A stretch of DNA of 64,000 nt, taken from the NCBI GenBank assembly GCA_029948255.1, contig JALIZF010001734.1, positions 570,501 through 634,500 of the forward strand. Reading direction: 5' to 3'. Positions 44,182 to 55,540 of the stretch are shown here, piece after piece. How positions within the stretch are numbered: position 1 is the stretch's first letter; each line of letters opens with the position of its first letter. The position numbers were made by a program, and so were the translations under genes. Source of the DNA: Telmatactis stephensoni. Taxonomy: Eukaryota; Cnidaria; Anthozoa; Actiniaria; Isophelliidae. The notes under the pieces were generated by a model. It made no database searches. It worked only from the letters and a program-made list of their open reading frames with translations, and had not been told where the DNA came from.

Positions 44182-45545
44182 GAATTGAGTGTGTCTGGCA
44201 ATTTTATGGTCTCTTTCGATGTAGAAAGTCTCTTTACCAACATTCCTCTCGAAGAAAGTATTAATCTAGCAGTAGACTACATTCGAAAGGGCTATCCCAA
44301 TTTAAAACTGACAGCGGTTGGCAATGGCAATTATTTTGATCAGATTGACGGAGTAGCTATGGGTTCCCCCCTTGCTCCTGTTTTAGCCAATCTCTTTATG
44401 GGACATCATGAAGAAAAATGGTTGAACGAATTTAATAACAAGTTTGATTTTCTAAGATTCTACCGTCGCTATGTCGATGATACATTCTGCATTTTTGACA
44501 GTGAACAAGATGCACTTGTGTTTTTTGATTTCATCAACTCCAGGCATCCCAACATCAAGTTCACCATGGAAAGAGAAATTAACAACAAAATTTCCTTTCT
44601 TGATGTATTCATTGACAACAGCACGAGACCTGTGACCACGAATGTTTTTCGCAAGAAATCTTTCACAGGCTTATTCACTAATTTTCTAAGTTTTACATCT
44701 TTTTCCTATAAAATAGGATTAATTAGAACACTTGTGGATAGGGCTTACAAGATCAACAATACTTGGGTCGGTTTTAATAATAATATAGATAAGCTAGTTG
44801 ATATCCTAAAGAAAAACCTCTTCCCCCAAAACACTATTGAGAAAGTGATCAAAAATTATCTTAATAACAACCTAGATAACAATGGTAACAAAACTTCTCA
44901 AGCTAGTCAATCTAACTGTTTCTATTATAAATTACCATTCATCGGCCAATTTTCCAATGTAACGCAGAAAAGAATTCAGAAAATTACTAAGCGTTATTGC
45001 AAAGATATCAATATCAAACTTGCCTTCACTTCACAAAAAATAAAGAGCTATTTTAGTAACAAAGACCCCTTACCCATGGGAATGCGTTCGCATGTCGTGT
45101 ATAAGTTTGTTTGTGCAGGCTGTAATGCCTGTTATATTGGTGAAACGGTTCGCCACTTTTCGACACGCGTACGTGAACATCTTCGCTCGTATAGGGCGTC
45201 ACATATATATAAACACCTAGATAGCTCGGAGTCGTGCAGAAGCCTTGCTAATGAGGAATGCTTTGTAATTATAGACCACGCTGCTTATGAATTTTCTATA
45301 AAACTCAAAGAAGTGTTACATATTAGTTGGTTGAAACCATCTCTGAACCAACAAGTAAAACATATTAATTTACAATTAATACAATAGCCCTTCTTTCTTA
45401 TTGTTTGTTTAACTTATATTAATATAGGTTATGTTCTTTGTTAATCTCCACTACTGAAGATGGCAAATGTTAGTTGCCGAAACATGTTTAGTAAAAAAGA
45501 CAAATGACATGAAGTTGAGATCTGTTGTATCTTATTTAAAATTCT
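44182..45545 (+). mobile_element. Penelope-like retroelement, right (plus) copy with internal deletion
   Basis: A 400-codon open frame (44185-45387) runs from FMVSFDVESLFTNIPLEESI through MGSPLAPVLANLFMGHHE and YRRYVDDTFCIF to the GIY-YIG-like CAGCNACYIGETVRHFSTRV and HISWLKPSLNQQ. Compared with the left copy it lacks the roughly 20 codons just before NGNYFDQID and is also 5'-truncated. The 3' end matches the left copy, making an inverted repeat of about 1.2-kb arms. Confidence 0.92.
45450..45492 (+). ncRNA. Hammerhead-ribozyme-like motif, right Penelope copy
   Basis: Same layout as the left copy, but helix III is shortened by two bases (ACATGTTT instead of ACATATGTTT), leaving an implausibly small loop. 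It is probably inactive. Confidence 0.3.
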
Positions 45546-48219
45546 AAGAAAGGAAACAGTTCCAAAACTTTCATATTTTCAAACAAGTCAAATAAAGCAT
45601 TTCAACATCTTTATATTGCAGAACAGCATATTTTGATTTTTTGTCTTCTCTATATTTGGGATATCTTGGATTGTTTTTGTGGCTGTTGTTGTTATTTTTC
45701 TTCTTTAGTTAATTAATATTTAGACTAGAATGACACATTAGGTGAATATTGTCTCTTCCAGTTTATGTCTGATAACATGGTTTAATAGGAGGCAGCATGG
45801 CCTAGTGGTCAGAGCGTTGGTCTCGCAATCTGGCGTTCCCAGGTTCGATTCCCGCTCTGGCCACTAGCTGAGACTGAATTTGTTCCGATTTCGATTAGTT
45901 CAAATTCAGTTTCTCAGCCATGTTTGTAATATAGCCAACTGGTTTGCCTCCTTGCCAGTTGGGATTCTTAATCCATTTATGTTTGATTTATATGATTTAG
46001 TTAGGATTTGTAAATTGAGCTGAAAAGCCCTGTTGAGGGAGTCTCAATCATATACCGGTATGTATGTATGTAATTAATTACATGTATCTGGCATATCAAG
46101 AAAACATAGAATTAAGTATTTTCAATTTGTATTGAGGTCTAATGGTTTTTACAGCAATTCATAATTAATATTAAAACAAATCTATTTTGGATACAAAATT
46201 TCATCTTTTTCTTATTAATTTTTCATTAATTCAAACTTTTTATTCAACTGAATTGGGCTTCCTGTGGTAATAGACAAACAAAAATTGCTACTATCAAGCT
46301 TTTATTTGCATTTGCTTAAGGGTTTGTAATCTTTACCCTTTAGTCTCCTGAAAAATATACTAGCAAGCTTAGTCATCTTCATTTGAGAATATTTTATTCC
46401 AATCAATAAGTTAATTTTGTTGAGTGAGATTTGGCCTAAATTCTCCAAAACTGAACCTTTTGAATTTCCCTCAACTGGATATACATAACAAGATTTTATT
46501 TCTGATTTGACAATGTTTTTGATATATCAAGAGAATAGAATGAGACAGGGGTATAGTTGTCTTGACACAAGCAATTTTGATTTAGTTAATATGTGTATAA
46601 AAACAGTTCAATAACATGAAAACAATTTAGTAAGAATTATTTTATTTGTAATTAATAATTGAATGACATATTAAAACTGAATGTAATGTATATGTAGTTA
46701 TGTAGTTAACTATAGCTCATGTTTCTGATACTGTAATTTCAAATTTGAAGAACATAAACAATTTTTTACAATTTTAAAAATGAAGAACTTAGCTCATGAT
46801 TGCATGAAAAAGTCATAAGTTGTCATATTTTGATAAATGATTCTTATGTACATAATGTTAATTTATAGGAAAATGCAATACTAGAAATTGGATATATCAT
46901 AAAATAAATGTAATATTTCTATTAATAATATTTCAATCCAAGTTCTGTGTGGTGCTTTAGGCTTGATTCCAGTGATTTTTTTTAGAAAATTGAATCTTGT
47001 ACATAAAAAAAATCTTTACAAATTTATATCTTTGAAAGGTAACTGATTTATTATGCTGCTAATGTAACCAGGACCACTTAGATGAACTGATATTTAATCA
47101 ATTTATTGCAGCTCTCAACTCTACATTATTATCAGTGTGTATGAGAACACTATAATTTGAGTTTTTAATTCAGTTATTAGTTCTAAAGTATGTTTGGTTT
47201 TACTGGTTTTTGATTGGTCACTATAATTCAAGTGGCCCCAATTAAAGCACTGTAAGAAGATGGGCTGTTATCATTTGACACATGATTTTTTATGTGTGTA
47301 CATGTATATATTGTGTATATGTCACAGGAAATATTTTTTAAACAAACATTTCATATTCTTCATCTGCATTTTTATTACTTTTGTTAATCTATTGGTTTTT
47401 TTTTGTAGGATGTAAACACTGAAGTGTGCAAGCAGTTATTTTCTTGACTGTCAACATTTTCAATAATATCAAAACATATGAATAGGTGGCGGTTTCTTTT
47501 TGTAATGCTTTATGTCTTAGACAACCATAATGAAGATGTCAAAAAGGCATTCTAAATAATGAATTTTAACTTTTTCATGTTTCTGGCATGAATTTATAAA
47601 TATAGTGTAAAATGACGTTTGCAGAAATTATTTTATGCTGATGTCATTGTGATAGCATGATTGTATTTGTAAAAAATACTCCAATTTGTTTATGATTTTT
47701 TAAATATAAATTTAGCTTCACATCATAATGATAAAAAATAGTTTTTTTTTTTTTTTTTTTTGGTAATAGAGTTGCATTTGTTTATGTATTTATGACCAAG
47801 ATGAAAATTGGGTTGTATGTCATTTTATCACTTTCAACAATAAATTTAGCCCCTTAGTTGACTTCAAAAGAACTCATCAGTGGTAAAAATTAATGTACTA
47901 AATGTGCATTTATCAGCTAATTCAGCAAAAAATATGACCACTGTCTTGTTTTTCATCTCGATAAATAAATAAGTTATTGCAGCATGTATTGTTTGTTTAT
48001 TGAGAAATGCATTTGTTGATGTTATAATAAAGAACTCTGATATTAAAGTAGTGGTTTATAGTAGTTTTGCATGGTTTTGCAGGGGTGGATCCAAGGGAGG
48101 TGCGTTGAATGCGGTTGATCCCCTTTTGGACAATGGTGATAGCCTTTCACAAATAAACACTTTTTTCATCAATAGTTTGGGTCGAGAAAGCGTTAAAACA
48201 TACCCCCTCTTTAAATATG
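45546..48219. other. Gene-free AT-rich interval
   Basis: Apart from the SINE at 45788-45972, a poly-T run near 47743-47762 and possibly a short degraded element near 48083-48220, nothing supportable was seen. Confidence 0.55.
45788..45972 (+). mobile_element. tRNA-headed SINE, family A (copy 2)
   Basis: A box TGGCCTAGTGG and B box GGTTCGATTCC are both intact. The body matches 2552-2740, including CTAGCTGAGACTGAATTTG and GCCAGTTGGGATTCTTAA. Confidence 0.85.
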
Positions 48220-48225
48220 GTGCCT

Positions 48226-48909
48226 GAAGTCTTTATTTAGTTGCTGGTGTTTACACACATTGAAGTATCCAAGAATGGGCTTTTTTGAAAACGACAAAAC
48301 AATATTGTCATCATAGTTCCAGGCAGCTTCGATCGCTTCGTTGTAATATTTCAAATTCAGGAATCGAAAATCAGTGACCAGTTTTCTACGAATATTATTT
48401 TGGAATCAGTGACCGGTTTAGCTAGATGTCAATCATGTCTTTATTTAGTCGCTGGTGTTAGACCACAAATTAAAGAATCCAAGAATTGACTTTTTGAGAA
48501 CGACAAAACAATAAGCCTTCAGATCGTCATCTGATTGAGGCAATGATTCGGTGTCACAAATTCAGGAGGCTTTTTGAAAACGGTAATACACAAAATTTTA
48601 ATAGTTTGGCCCTGACTTTTTTACGAATATCAGCACTTTTAGTGGAATGGCTCGTTTGGATCTCAATGAAGACTTTATTTAGTAATGTGGCAGCTTCGCT
48701 TCGTTGTAATTTCCAGGAATCGATAATCAGTGACTTTTCTACGAATATCACTTTGGAATGACCGGTTTAGATGTCAATGAAGTCTTTATTCAGTCGCTGG
48801 TGTTAGAACACAAATTAGAGAATCCCTGAATGGGCTTTTTGAAAACGACAAAACAATATATTCATAGTAATCCAGGCAGCTTTGCTTCGTAGTAGATATC
48901 AAATTCACG
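48226..48909. repeat. Degenerate tandem repeats (GTCTTTATTYAGTCGCTGGTG type)
   Basis: Units starting near 48231, 48439, 48667 and 48781 share CTTTATT..GT-GCTGGTG, GAAAACGACAAAACAATA and TACGAATATCACTTTGGAAT. The last unit (about 48735-48909) recurs in direct orientation at 52508-52675, on the far side of the large inverted repeat. Confidence 0.7.
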
Positions 48910-49250
48910 AATCGATAATCAGTGACTGCTTTTTATGGCGCGTTTTCCCTGACAAAATTCATGTTCATAAATCGAGCATACGTTTGTCTATTCGACCGTC
49001 TGATCAACTTAATCGAGCTGCTGGTCAGTTACAAAACGAGCATCGCTTGTCCAAATCGAGCGACAGAGAAGTTGCCTCTTATCTCCACTTTGATAGTGAC
49101 CCTTATTCGAGCGGATGTCTGACAAATCGAGCAGAAGAATGCTTTGCTACCCATCATGCATTGCTATCCCGGCGGTAAGTACTTCATTCACCATCAATAT
49201 AATCCATTGAAATTCTAGGCACATGTATATACAAAAACACACATGATTCC

Positions 49251-50060
49251 CCTGTATTCCCATGTATTCCCATGTATTCCCATGTATTCCCCTGTATTCC
49301 CATGTATTCCCCTGTATTCCCATGTATTCCCATGTATACCCCTGTATTCCCCTGTATTCCCATGTATTCCCCTGTATTCCCCTGTATTCCCCTGTATTCC
49401 CATGTATTCCCCTGTATTCCCATGTATTCCCGTGTATTCCCCTGTATTCCCATGTATTCCCCTGTATTCCCCTGTATTCCCGTGTATTCCCATGTATTCC
49501 CCTGTATTTCCCTGTATTCCCCTGTATTCCCATGTATTCCCGTGTATTCCCCTGTATTCCCATGTATTCCCCTGTATTCCCCTGTATTCCCCTGTATTCC
49601 CCTGTATTCCCCTGTATTCCCATGTATTCCCCTGTATTCCCCTGTATTCCCCTGTATTCCCCTGTCTTCCCCTGTATTCCCCTGTATTCCCCTGTATTCC
49701 CCTGTATTCCCGTGTATTCCCATGTATTCCCATGTATTCCCGTGTATTCCCCTGTATTCCCCTGTATTCCTGTGTATTCCCATGTATTCCCGTGTATTCC
49801 CGTGTATTCCCCTGTATTCCCATGTATTCCCCTGTATTCCCATGTATTCCCCTGTATTCCCCTGTATTCCCCTGTATTCCCCTGTATTCCCCTGTATTCC
49901 CCTGTATTCCCCTGTATTCCCGTGTATTCCCGTGTATTCCCGTGTATTCCCGTGTATTCCCCTGTATTCCCATGTATTCCCCTGTATTCCCATGTATTCC
50001 CATGTATTCCCCTGTATTCCTATCTATTTCCATGTGTTCCCATGTATTCCCTGTATTCCC
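49251..50060. repeat. 10-bp minisatellite CCNTGTATTC, left array, about 81 units
   Basis: Units vary almost only at one position (C, A or G before TGTATT). With a 10-bp unit lacking stops, all six frames are open or nearly so, giving 240-360 codon artefact frames. Confidence 0.97.
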
Positions 50061-50082
50061 ATAAATAAAATAGATAAATAAA

Positions 50083-50458
50083 TTTGGGGTAGCTCATCAC
50101 CCTTCCTCGCAGCCAAGTGCTGAATTACGAAAGGCGCAGCTCAACGTGATCGAGTCGAAGGTTTACAAGGGCGCTTTCATTACGAGACAATTGAACAATC
50201 AAACATTTACATACAAATTTACATACACATACACGTAGCAGCCACCATACGACCCATATCTGATCAAGGAGCACAGCTTAGATCGAAACTAGTACGTTCG
50301 TTTTTACTGAGACAGGAAAAACCGGAGAACCCGGAGAAAAAACCCTCGAAGCAAGGGAGAGAACGAACAAGAAACTCAAGCCACATGTGATGCTGCATCC
50401 GGGGATTGAACGACGGACCACAGCGGTGACAGACCGGCGCTCTCACCGCTCGGCCACC
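50083..50458 (-). mobile_element. tRNA-headed SINE, family B (full-length copy in the centre of the inverted repeat)
   Basis: On the minus strand it starts GGTGGCCGAGCGGTGAGAG (A box TGGCCGAGCGG) with a B-box-like GTTCAATCCCC. It contains CTCAGTAAAAACGAACG and ends GATGAGCTACCCCAAATT, as at 61628-61950. A fragment lies at 12545-12668. Confidence 0.85.
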
Positions 50459-51379
50459 ATGTATTCCCGTGTATTCCCATGTATTCCCGTGTATTCCCAT
50501 GTATTTCCCTGTATTCCCATGTATAAATACAGGGGAATACACGGGAATACATAGGAATACAGGGGAATACATGGGAATACATGGAAAAACAGGGGGATAT
50601 ATGGGAATACATGGGAATACATGAAAATACATGGGAATACACTGGATTACACGGGAATACAGGGGAATACAAGGGAATACATGGGAATACATGGGAATAC
50701 AGGGGAATACATGGGAATACATGGGAATACAGGGGAATACAGGGGAATACATGGGAATACAGGGGAATACATGGGAATACAGGGGAATACACGGGAATAC
50801 AGGGGAATACACGGGAATACAGGGGAATACAGGGGAATACATGGGAATACAGGGGAATACAGGGGAATACAGGGGAATACAGGGGAATACACGGGAATAC
50901 AGGGGAATACAGGGGAATACAGGGGAATACAGGGGAATACATGGGAATACATGGGAATACACGGGAATACAGGGGAATACAGGGGAATACATGGGAATAC
51001 ACAGGAATACAGGGGAATACAGGGGAATACACGGGAATACATGGGAATACATGGGAATACAGGGGAATACAGGGGAATACACGGGAATACAGGGGAATAC
51101 ACGGGAATACAGGGGAATACAGGGGAATACAGGGGAATACAGGGGAATACATGGGAATACAGGGGAATACATGGGAATACAGGGGAATACAGGGGAATAC
51201 ATGGGAATACAGGGGAATACAGGGGAATACATGGGGATACAGGGGAATACACGGGAATACATGGGAATACAGGGGAATACATGGGAATACAGGGGAATAC
51301 AGGGGAATACAGGGGAATACATTGGAATACAGGGGAATACAGGGGTATACATGGGAATACATGGGAATACAGGGGAATC
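50459..51379. repeat. 10-bp minisatellite, right array (inverted), about 92 units
   Basis: Plus strand reads ANGGGAATAC units, the complement of the left array. A few units at 50459-50530 are in the opposite orientation, next to the SINE head. Confidence 0.97.
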
Positions 51380-52507
51380 ATGTGTGTTTTTGTATATACA
51401 TGTGCCTAGAATTTCAATGGATTATATTGATGGTGAATGAAGTACTTACCGCCGGGATAGCAATGCATGATGGGTAGCAAAGCATTCTTCTGCTCGATTT
51501 GTCAGACATCCGCTCGAATAAGGGTCACTATCAAAGTGGAGATAAGAGGCAACTTCTCTGTCGCTCGATTTGGACAAGCGATGCTCGTTTTGTAACTGAC
51601 CAGCAGCTCGATTAAGTTGATCAGACGGTCGAATAGACAAACGTATGCTCGATTTATGAACATGAATTTTGTCAGGGAAAACGCGCCATAGCTTTTTGCT
51701 GGGAGCGAAGCGAGCAGCAATACTATTCTTGATGTGGGATTCCTGTGCGATTTATGACGTCACCTTAATATTGATCCGCGAACTCGATTTTTATGTACGG
51801 TGGTATCATGTTCATGGCGAGCCTTGACGTCACAGGGATAAATTGGGATTCCTGTGCGATTCCATTCGAGAGGTTTTATGTTTCTCGAAGTATAAATGAA
51901 AATCACAAAATGCTAAGTGATATTTTTTCGAGAGGGCAATGTTCTGTAACGGGTCATTTTGCGTATTACTGTTCGAATCGAAGCTCGTCTACGGGCCGAA
52001 TCAATTCAAGCCAAGATAATAAGTATGAAGTGAGGTCGCGCTGAGAATCTCTGCAATATATTTGGTTACCCCATGAAAGAAAATTTTATACTTTGTATGT
52101 GATGGAATTGTATTTATCATTCGTTTGATCTAAAGCGTCAAATAGTACAGTAGACAATGCGGTATCTTTGACCGTGATGCAACGTACAACTAGCTTTTTA
52201 AAATCAGTTAGTTTTATAATCATTGCCAACGCTAGCCGTTTGTGATTGTTTGAAAAATTGCTTTTACTCAGTGCTAAATATTTTGAACTGTGTGTGTCCG
52301 ACACTGATCCTGGAGAATTATGTTTTGTAGTTCAATATTGAAGGTCAACTAGCAGTGTTCGTCACACAACGCACAAGAGATAGACAAGAAACATTTCATA
52401 TATCAGAGAAAGCGGTGTACTTTCGTGAGTTTTAGGGGAACAGTTTTGCTAACGTGGATACACCAGCTGTTTTCTGCTCGCAGCACTTCACTTTCTATTA
52501 GAAATGG

Positions 52508-52675
52508 CTAGTCTACGAATATTACTTTGGAATGACCGGTTTAGATGTCAATGAAGTCTTTATTTGGTCGCTGGTGTTAGAACACAAATTAATGAATCTC
52601 TGAATGGGCTTTTTGAAAACGACAAAACAATATATTCATAGTAATCCAGGCAGCTTTGCTTCGTAGTAGATATCA
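52508..52675. repeat. Direct copy of the 48735-48909 repeat unit
   Basis: TACGAATATTACTTTGGAATG through GCTTTGCTTCGTAGTAGATATC matches the left copy with few changes. Confidence 0.85.
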
Positions 52676-52676
52676 T

Positions 52677-53118
52677 GTTTACGAATCGACGAATCGACTA
52701 ATAAGATGCACGGATCGTAAAGAACATTCACGATTCGTACGAATCGACACGAATCGTACGATTTACAACCCGGGCCCTGATGGCCCTGAATGCAATAACC
52801 ACAGGGTGACCAAGCAGTGGTGGTGTATCAATAACCACAGGGTGACCAAGCAGTGGTGGTGGTGTGAGGGTGGTGTGTACAATGAGATAAGAACCACAGG
52901 AAGACCACACATAACCGGCAATTGATATCTTATTCTAATTAGAATATTTAATTTTATTCTAAAGAGGAATATAAATATGCACAATTTGTGCATATAAATA
53001 AGATTCACAGTGCATATTAATAAGATTCGCAATCTCTGCATATCAATGAGGTTCACGATCTGTTACGAATCGTAAACCACCGGTTACGAATCGACTCGAT
53101 TCGTGTGTATTGGACATG
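52677..53118 (-). mobile_element. Non-amplified relative of the satellite-bearing element
   Basis: Its minus-strand start GTCCAATACACACGAATCGA, then GGTGGTTTACGATTCGTAAC, matches 37684 onward. The other end, GTTTACGAATCGACGAATCG with GATGCACGGATCG, matches the end of a satellite monomer in reverse. Inside is a pair of GGGTGACCAAGCAGTGG repeats and one TTCCTGTGG block. There is no long open frame. Confidence 0.75.
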
Positions 53119-54251
53119 TCTGAAAAATTAATCTATCTGTTGACAATATGTGATTAATAATCAACTATATAATTAGACCAAGAAAATAATTAGTATAGAA
53201 GCTCACTGATAACTTAATTTGGGTCAGTCTCTGGAGTAGTCTCCTAATTTGAACTTCAATTCATCAATAGACCCTATCAATGATCTTGTCTTGTAATATG
53301 CTTCAACATTCAACTTTGTGCATCTTGAAAAGTATAGCCATACTATGTAGGATTGAGGAATTGAATAAAGATGTTTTGAAACGGCAAAAATTATAGGAAT
53401 TTTCCTATTTCTTCCAGAAATAGCTCCCAGCACTCTTCAAGACTGACAGCTGGGTGGTTCAGTCAACTCAAAGTCACGTGACATGCATGTTTGTTTCTCA
53501 ATTAAAGGTCTTAAAGAGAGGTCTCTTTTCGTGGGAGCTAGACCTCCTAGAGTCAGCAAAAAATAGACGGCTTATTTCCTGGTTATTTCAAATATCATGA
53601 GTGTGCCTCATATTTTTATGGCCGGGACCATCCCGAATGATTCAGGGAAATCATAGACAAATTATCAAAGCTGACTGACACCTTACCGACAATAAATTTA
53701 CAAGCCATGGGCGAGTGCTCTCCCTACTTTTTGAAAATTAAAGCTGTTTTATTTGTTAAATTATATGTTTCGGCCTTTTTTCGTGATTTGATTATCTCAA
53801 ACTTCTGAAACTTTCCACTTTCAAGTAAAGACTAAAATCTATCTGTCGACAACTTCTCCGGGTGAGAAAAAAGAATTTGATGAAACTTTTGATGGACGTT
53901 TCTTGGACCGGAAGTAAAAGTGAAGTGAAATTAAATACGATAATTAATTGTTAGCTATAAAATATAAATAACGGCATAATACTATGCTCTATAAACTACA
54001 ATTAAAAGTCAAAACAATTCAAATTTTTATTGTTTTAATCAGTGTCATCAAACAAATCAAGCATGCATGGCACAATAAGCGTCATGTTGTGCGTTGTGAT
54101 TGGCTGATTCGCTCAAGTGACCTTCACATCAAGCTCCGTGGAAACGACAACACAATAAAACAGAAACTAACAGAGATGCAAATCTGTGAATGAAACTCAC
54201 CCTTAGTTCTTCTAAATGCAACAAAAAAGCATGATGTTCAACTAAAGCAAG
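53119..54251. other. Gene-free interval upstream of TEX36
   Basis: No exon recognised; frames at 53224-53433 and 53984-54193 lack support. The TEX36 promoter should lie at its right end. Confidence 0.5.
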
Positions 54252-55540
54252 ATGGCAAGATCAAATAATGACATTTCAGGCAGCTGGGTAAGAAAAGTTG
54301 TGAAAAATCAAAGTGAAAGCGTGCTTTGTCTTGCCATGTTTCACCATGAAGACTCTTGTACATTTGCCTTAGTTCCCTACAGGTTTCCATGGCCATTTTA
54401 GAAGTAAAACAAGGATTGATTACACCATTCCTTATCGGCAGAGAGCTAAGCCTGTACCACCACAAAAATTTCTAAATCTCTCAAAGGTAAGTCAGTATGC
54501 GAACGTCAGAGTCTTGATTAATTTTCAAGCACTACAACTTGACCAAGGATCTAGAACCGAGCAGTACCGTTTGACTTTGATTATTTTGATAATTGAAGCA
54601 ATTAGTATTTAATTTCACAGTCCTTCTGTACTTAAGTTATGTTACTTAATCAAGAAGTCACTTTTTATAAAAACAATGTCGAGTCCGACAGCTATGAAGT
54701 TGAAAATATAAATGAGAATTTCAGTGCATTCAGTTGAAATTGTTGATTTGACCTTGTCTTACGTTTGACTGTTTATTAGGAGAGATCCAACCGGCACTCG
54801 TTTTCAAGACACGACAACAGAAATGCACACAGTAATGCGGGGAACTTAGAAGCCTTTTTTCATTTGGTAAGTGAAGCAATTTGAGGTGCAGATCGAGTAC
54901 AAAGTTTCACAAATTATGAACATGGCATGCAATAACAACAACTTACAACAAATGACGCATAAAAAAACTACTCCCCAAACTTTAACAAAATGTTTGATAA
55001 AAGTGCAATTTCTATTTTATTCGACACACAATTTTTTCTTTCTAAACATGTAAAACTATTATATATTTACTGAGAATCTTCCTTTGCTATCCTTTGATCT
55101 AATTATAGGGACTTGGAAAAAGAAAATTTTTCACAGCAGATTCTGCACGTACACAACACACCAAAAATACAAGAGATCTTATAACTTGGAGAGGCAATGA
55201 AAATGAAGGAATGCTAACTACCTATCGTTCCCACTTTGAAAGATCCTCTACTCCATCTGAAAGAGGATGGAACGAGACAGAACCACTTCATGTGAGGACA
55301 AATTTACAACTTCAACGAAGGCAGCTCAGGGCAGCTTCTGCTCCCCCTAGAAATCAGAGAGAAACTGCACCACTTCTTGCTTGGAATGAGCCAGATGAGA
55401 GTTACATTGCCAAGCCAGGTGTTGGACTCAGACCACATAGGTCTCTAGATGCTCAAAATACTTTGTCATATTCAGCACCAGTTGCGACAGCAAATAATTA
55501 CACAGTATCAGAGACAGTTACTCCCCTAAATACCAGATGA
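54252..55540 (+). CDS. TEX36: TEX36-like protein (HDNR family)
   Basis: Four exons in phase: 54252-54287 (MARSNNDISGSW), 54373-54486, 54780-54866 and 55109-55540. They give 222 residues; human TEX36 has 186. The start plus exon 2 reads SW/FPTGFHGHFRS, matching the family RWFPHIG region. Exon 3 carries the defining HSFSRHDNRNAH motif, followed after the junction by GLGKRKFF, as in TEX36. The C-terminal part is basic, rich in Arg, Pro and Ser, and disordered. TEX36 is testis-expressed in mammals; its function is not settled, and a sperm or ciliary role is inference. Exon 2 uses acceptor CCTTAG at 54372. Using the downstream CTACAG at 54382 would break the frame. Confidence 0.82.

Larger units (their letters stand above)
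48935..51689. repeat. Large inverted repeat with decamer-array arms and a SINE at the centre
   Basis: The outer 300 bases (48935-49250) recur inverted at 51380-51689 with near identity, including ATGGCGCGTTTTCCCTGAC and AAATCGAGC subrepeats. Inside each arm is a 10-bp array. Between the arms lies a family B SINE. The flanks carry an open frame ending HHALLSRR directly before a GTAAGT donor, in both arms. Confidence 0.95.

Noticed and set aside
49184..51477. Long open frames of 240-360 codons on both strands encoding repeated GNTGEYRGI or CIPLYSPVFP
   Set aside because: They follow from a stop-free 10-bp unit read in every frame. There is no conserved start, splice context or frame preference.
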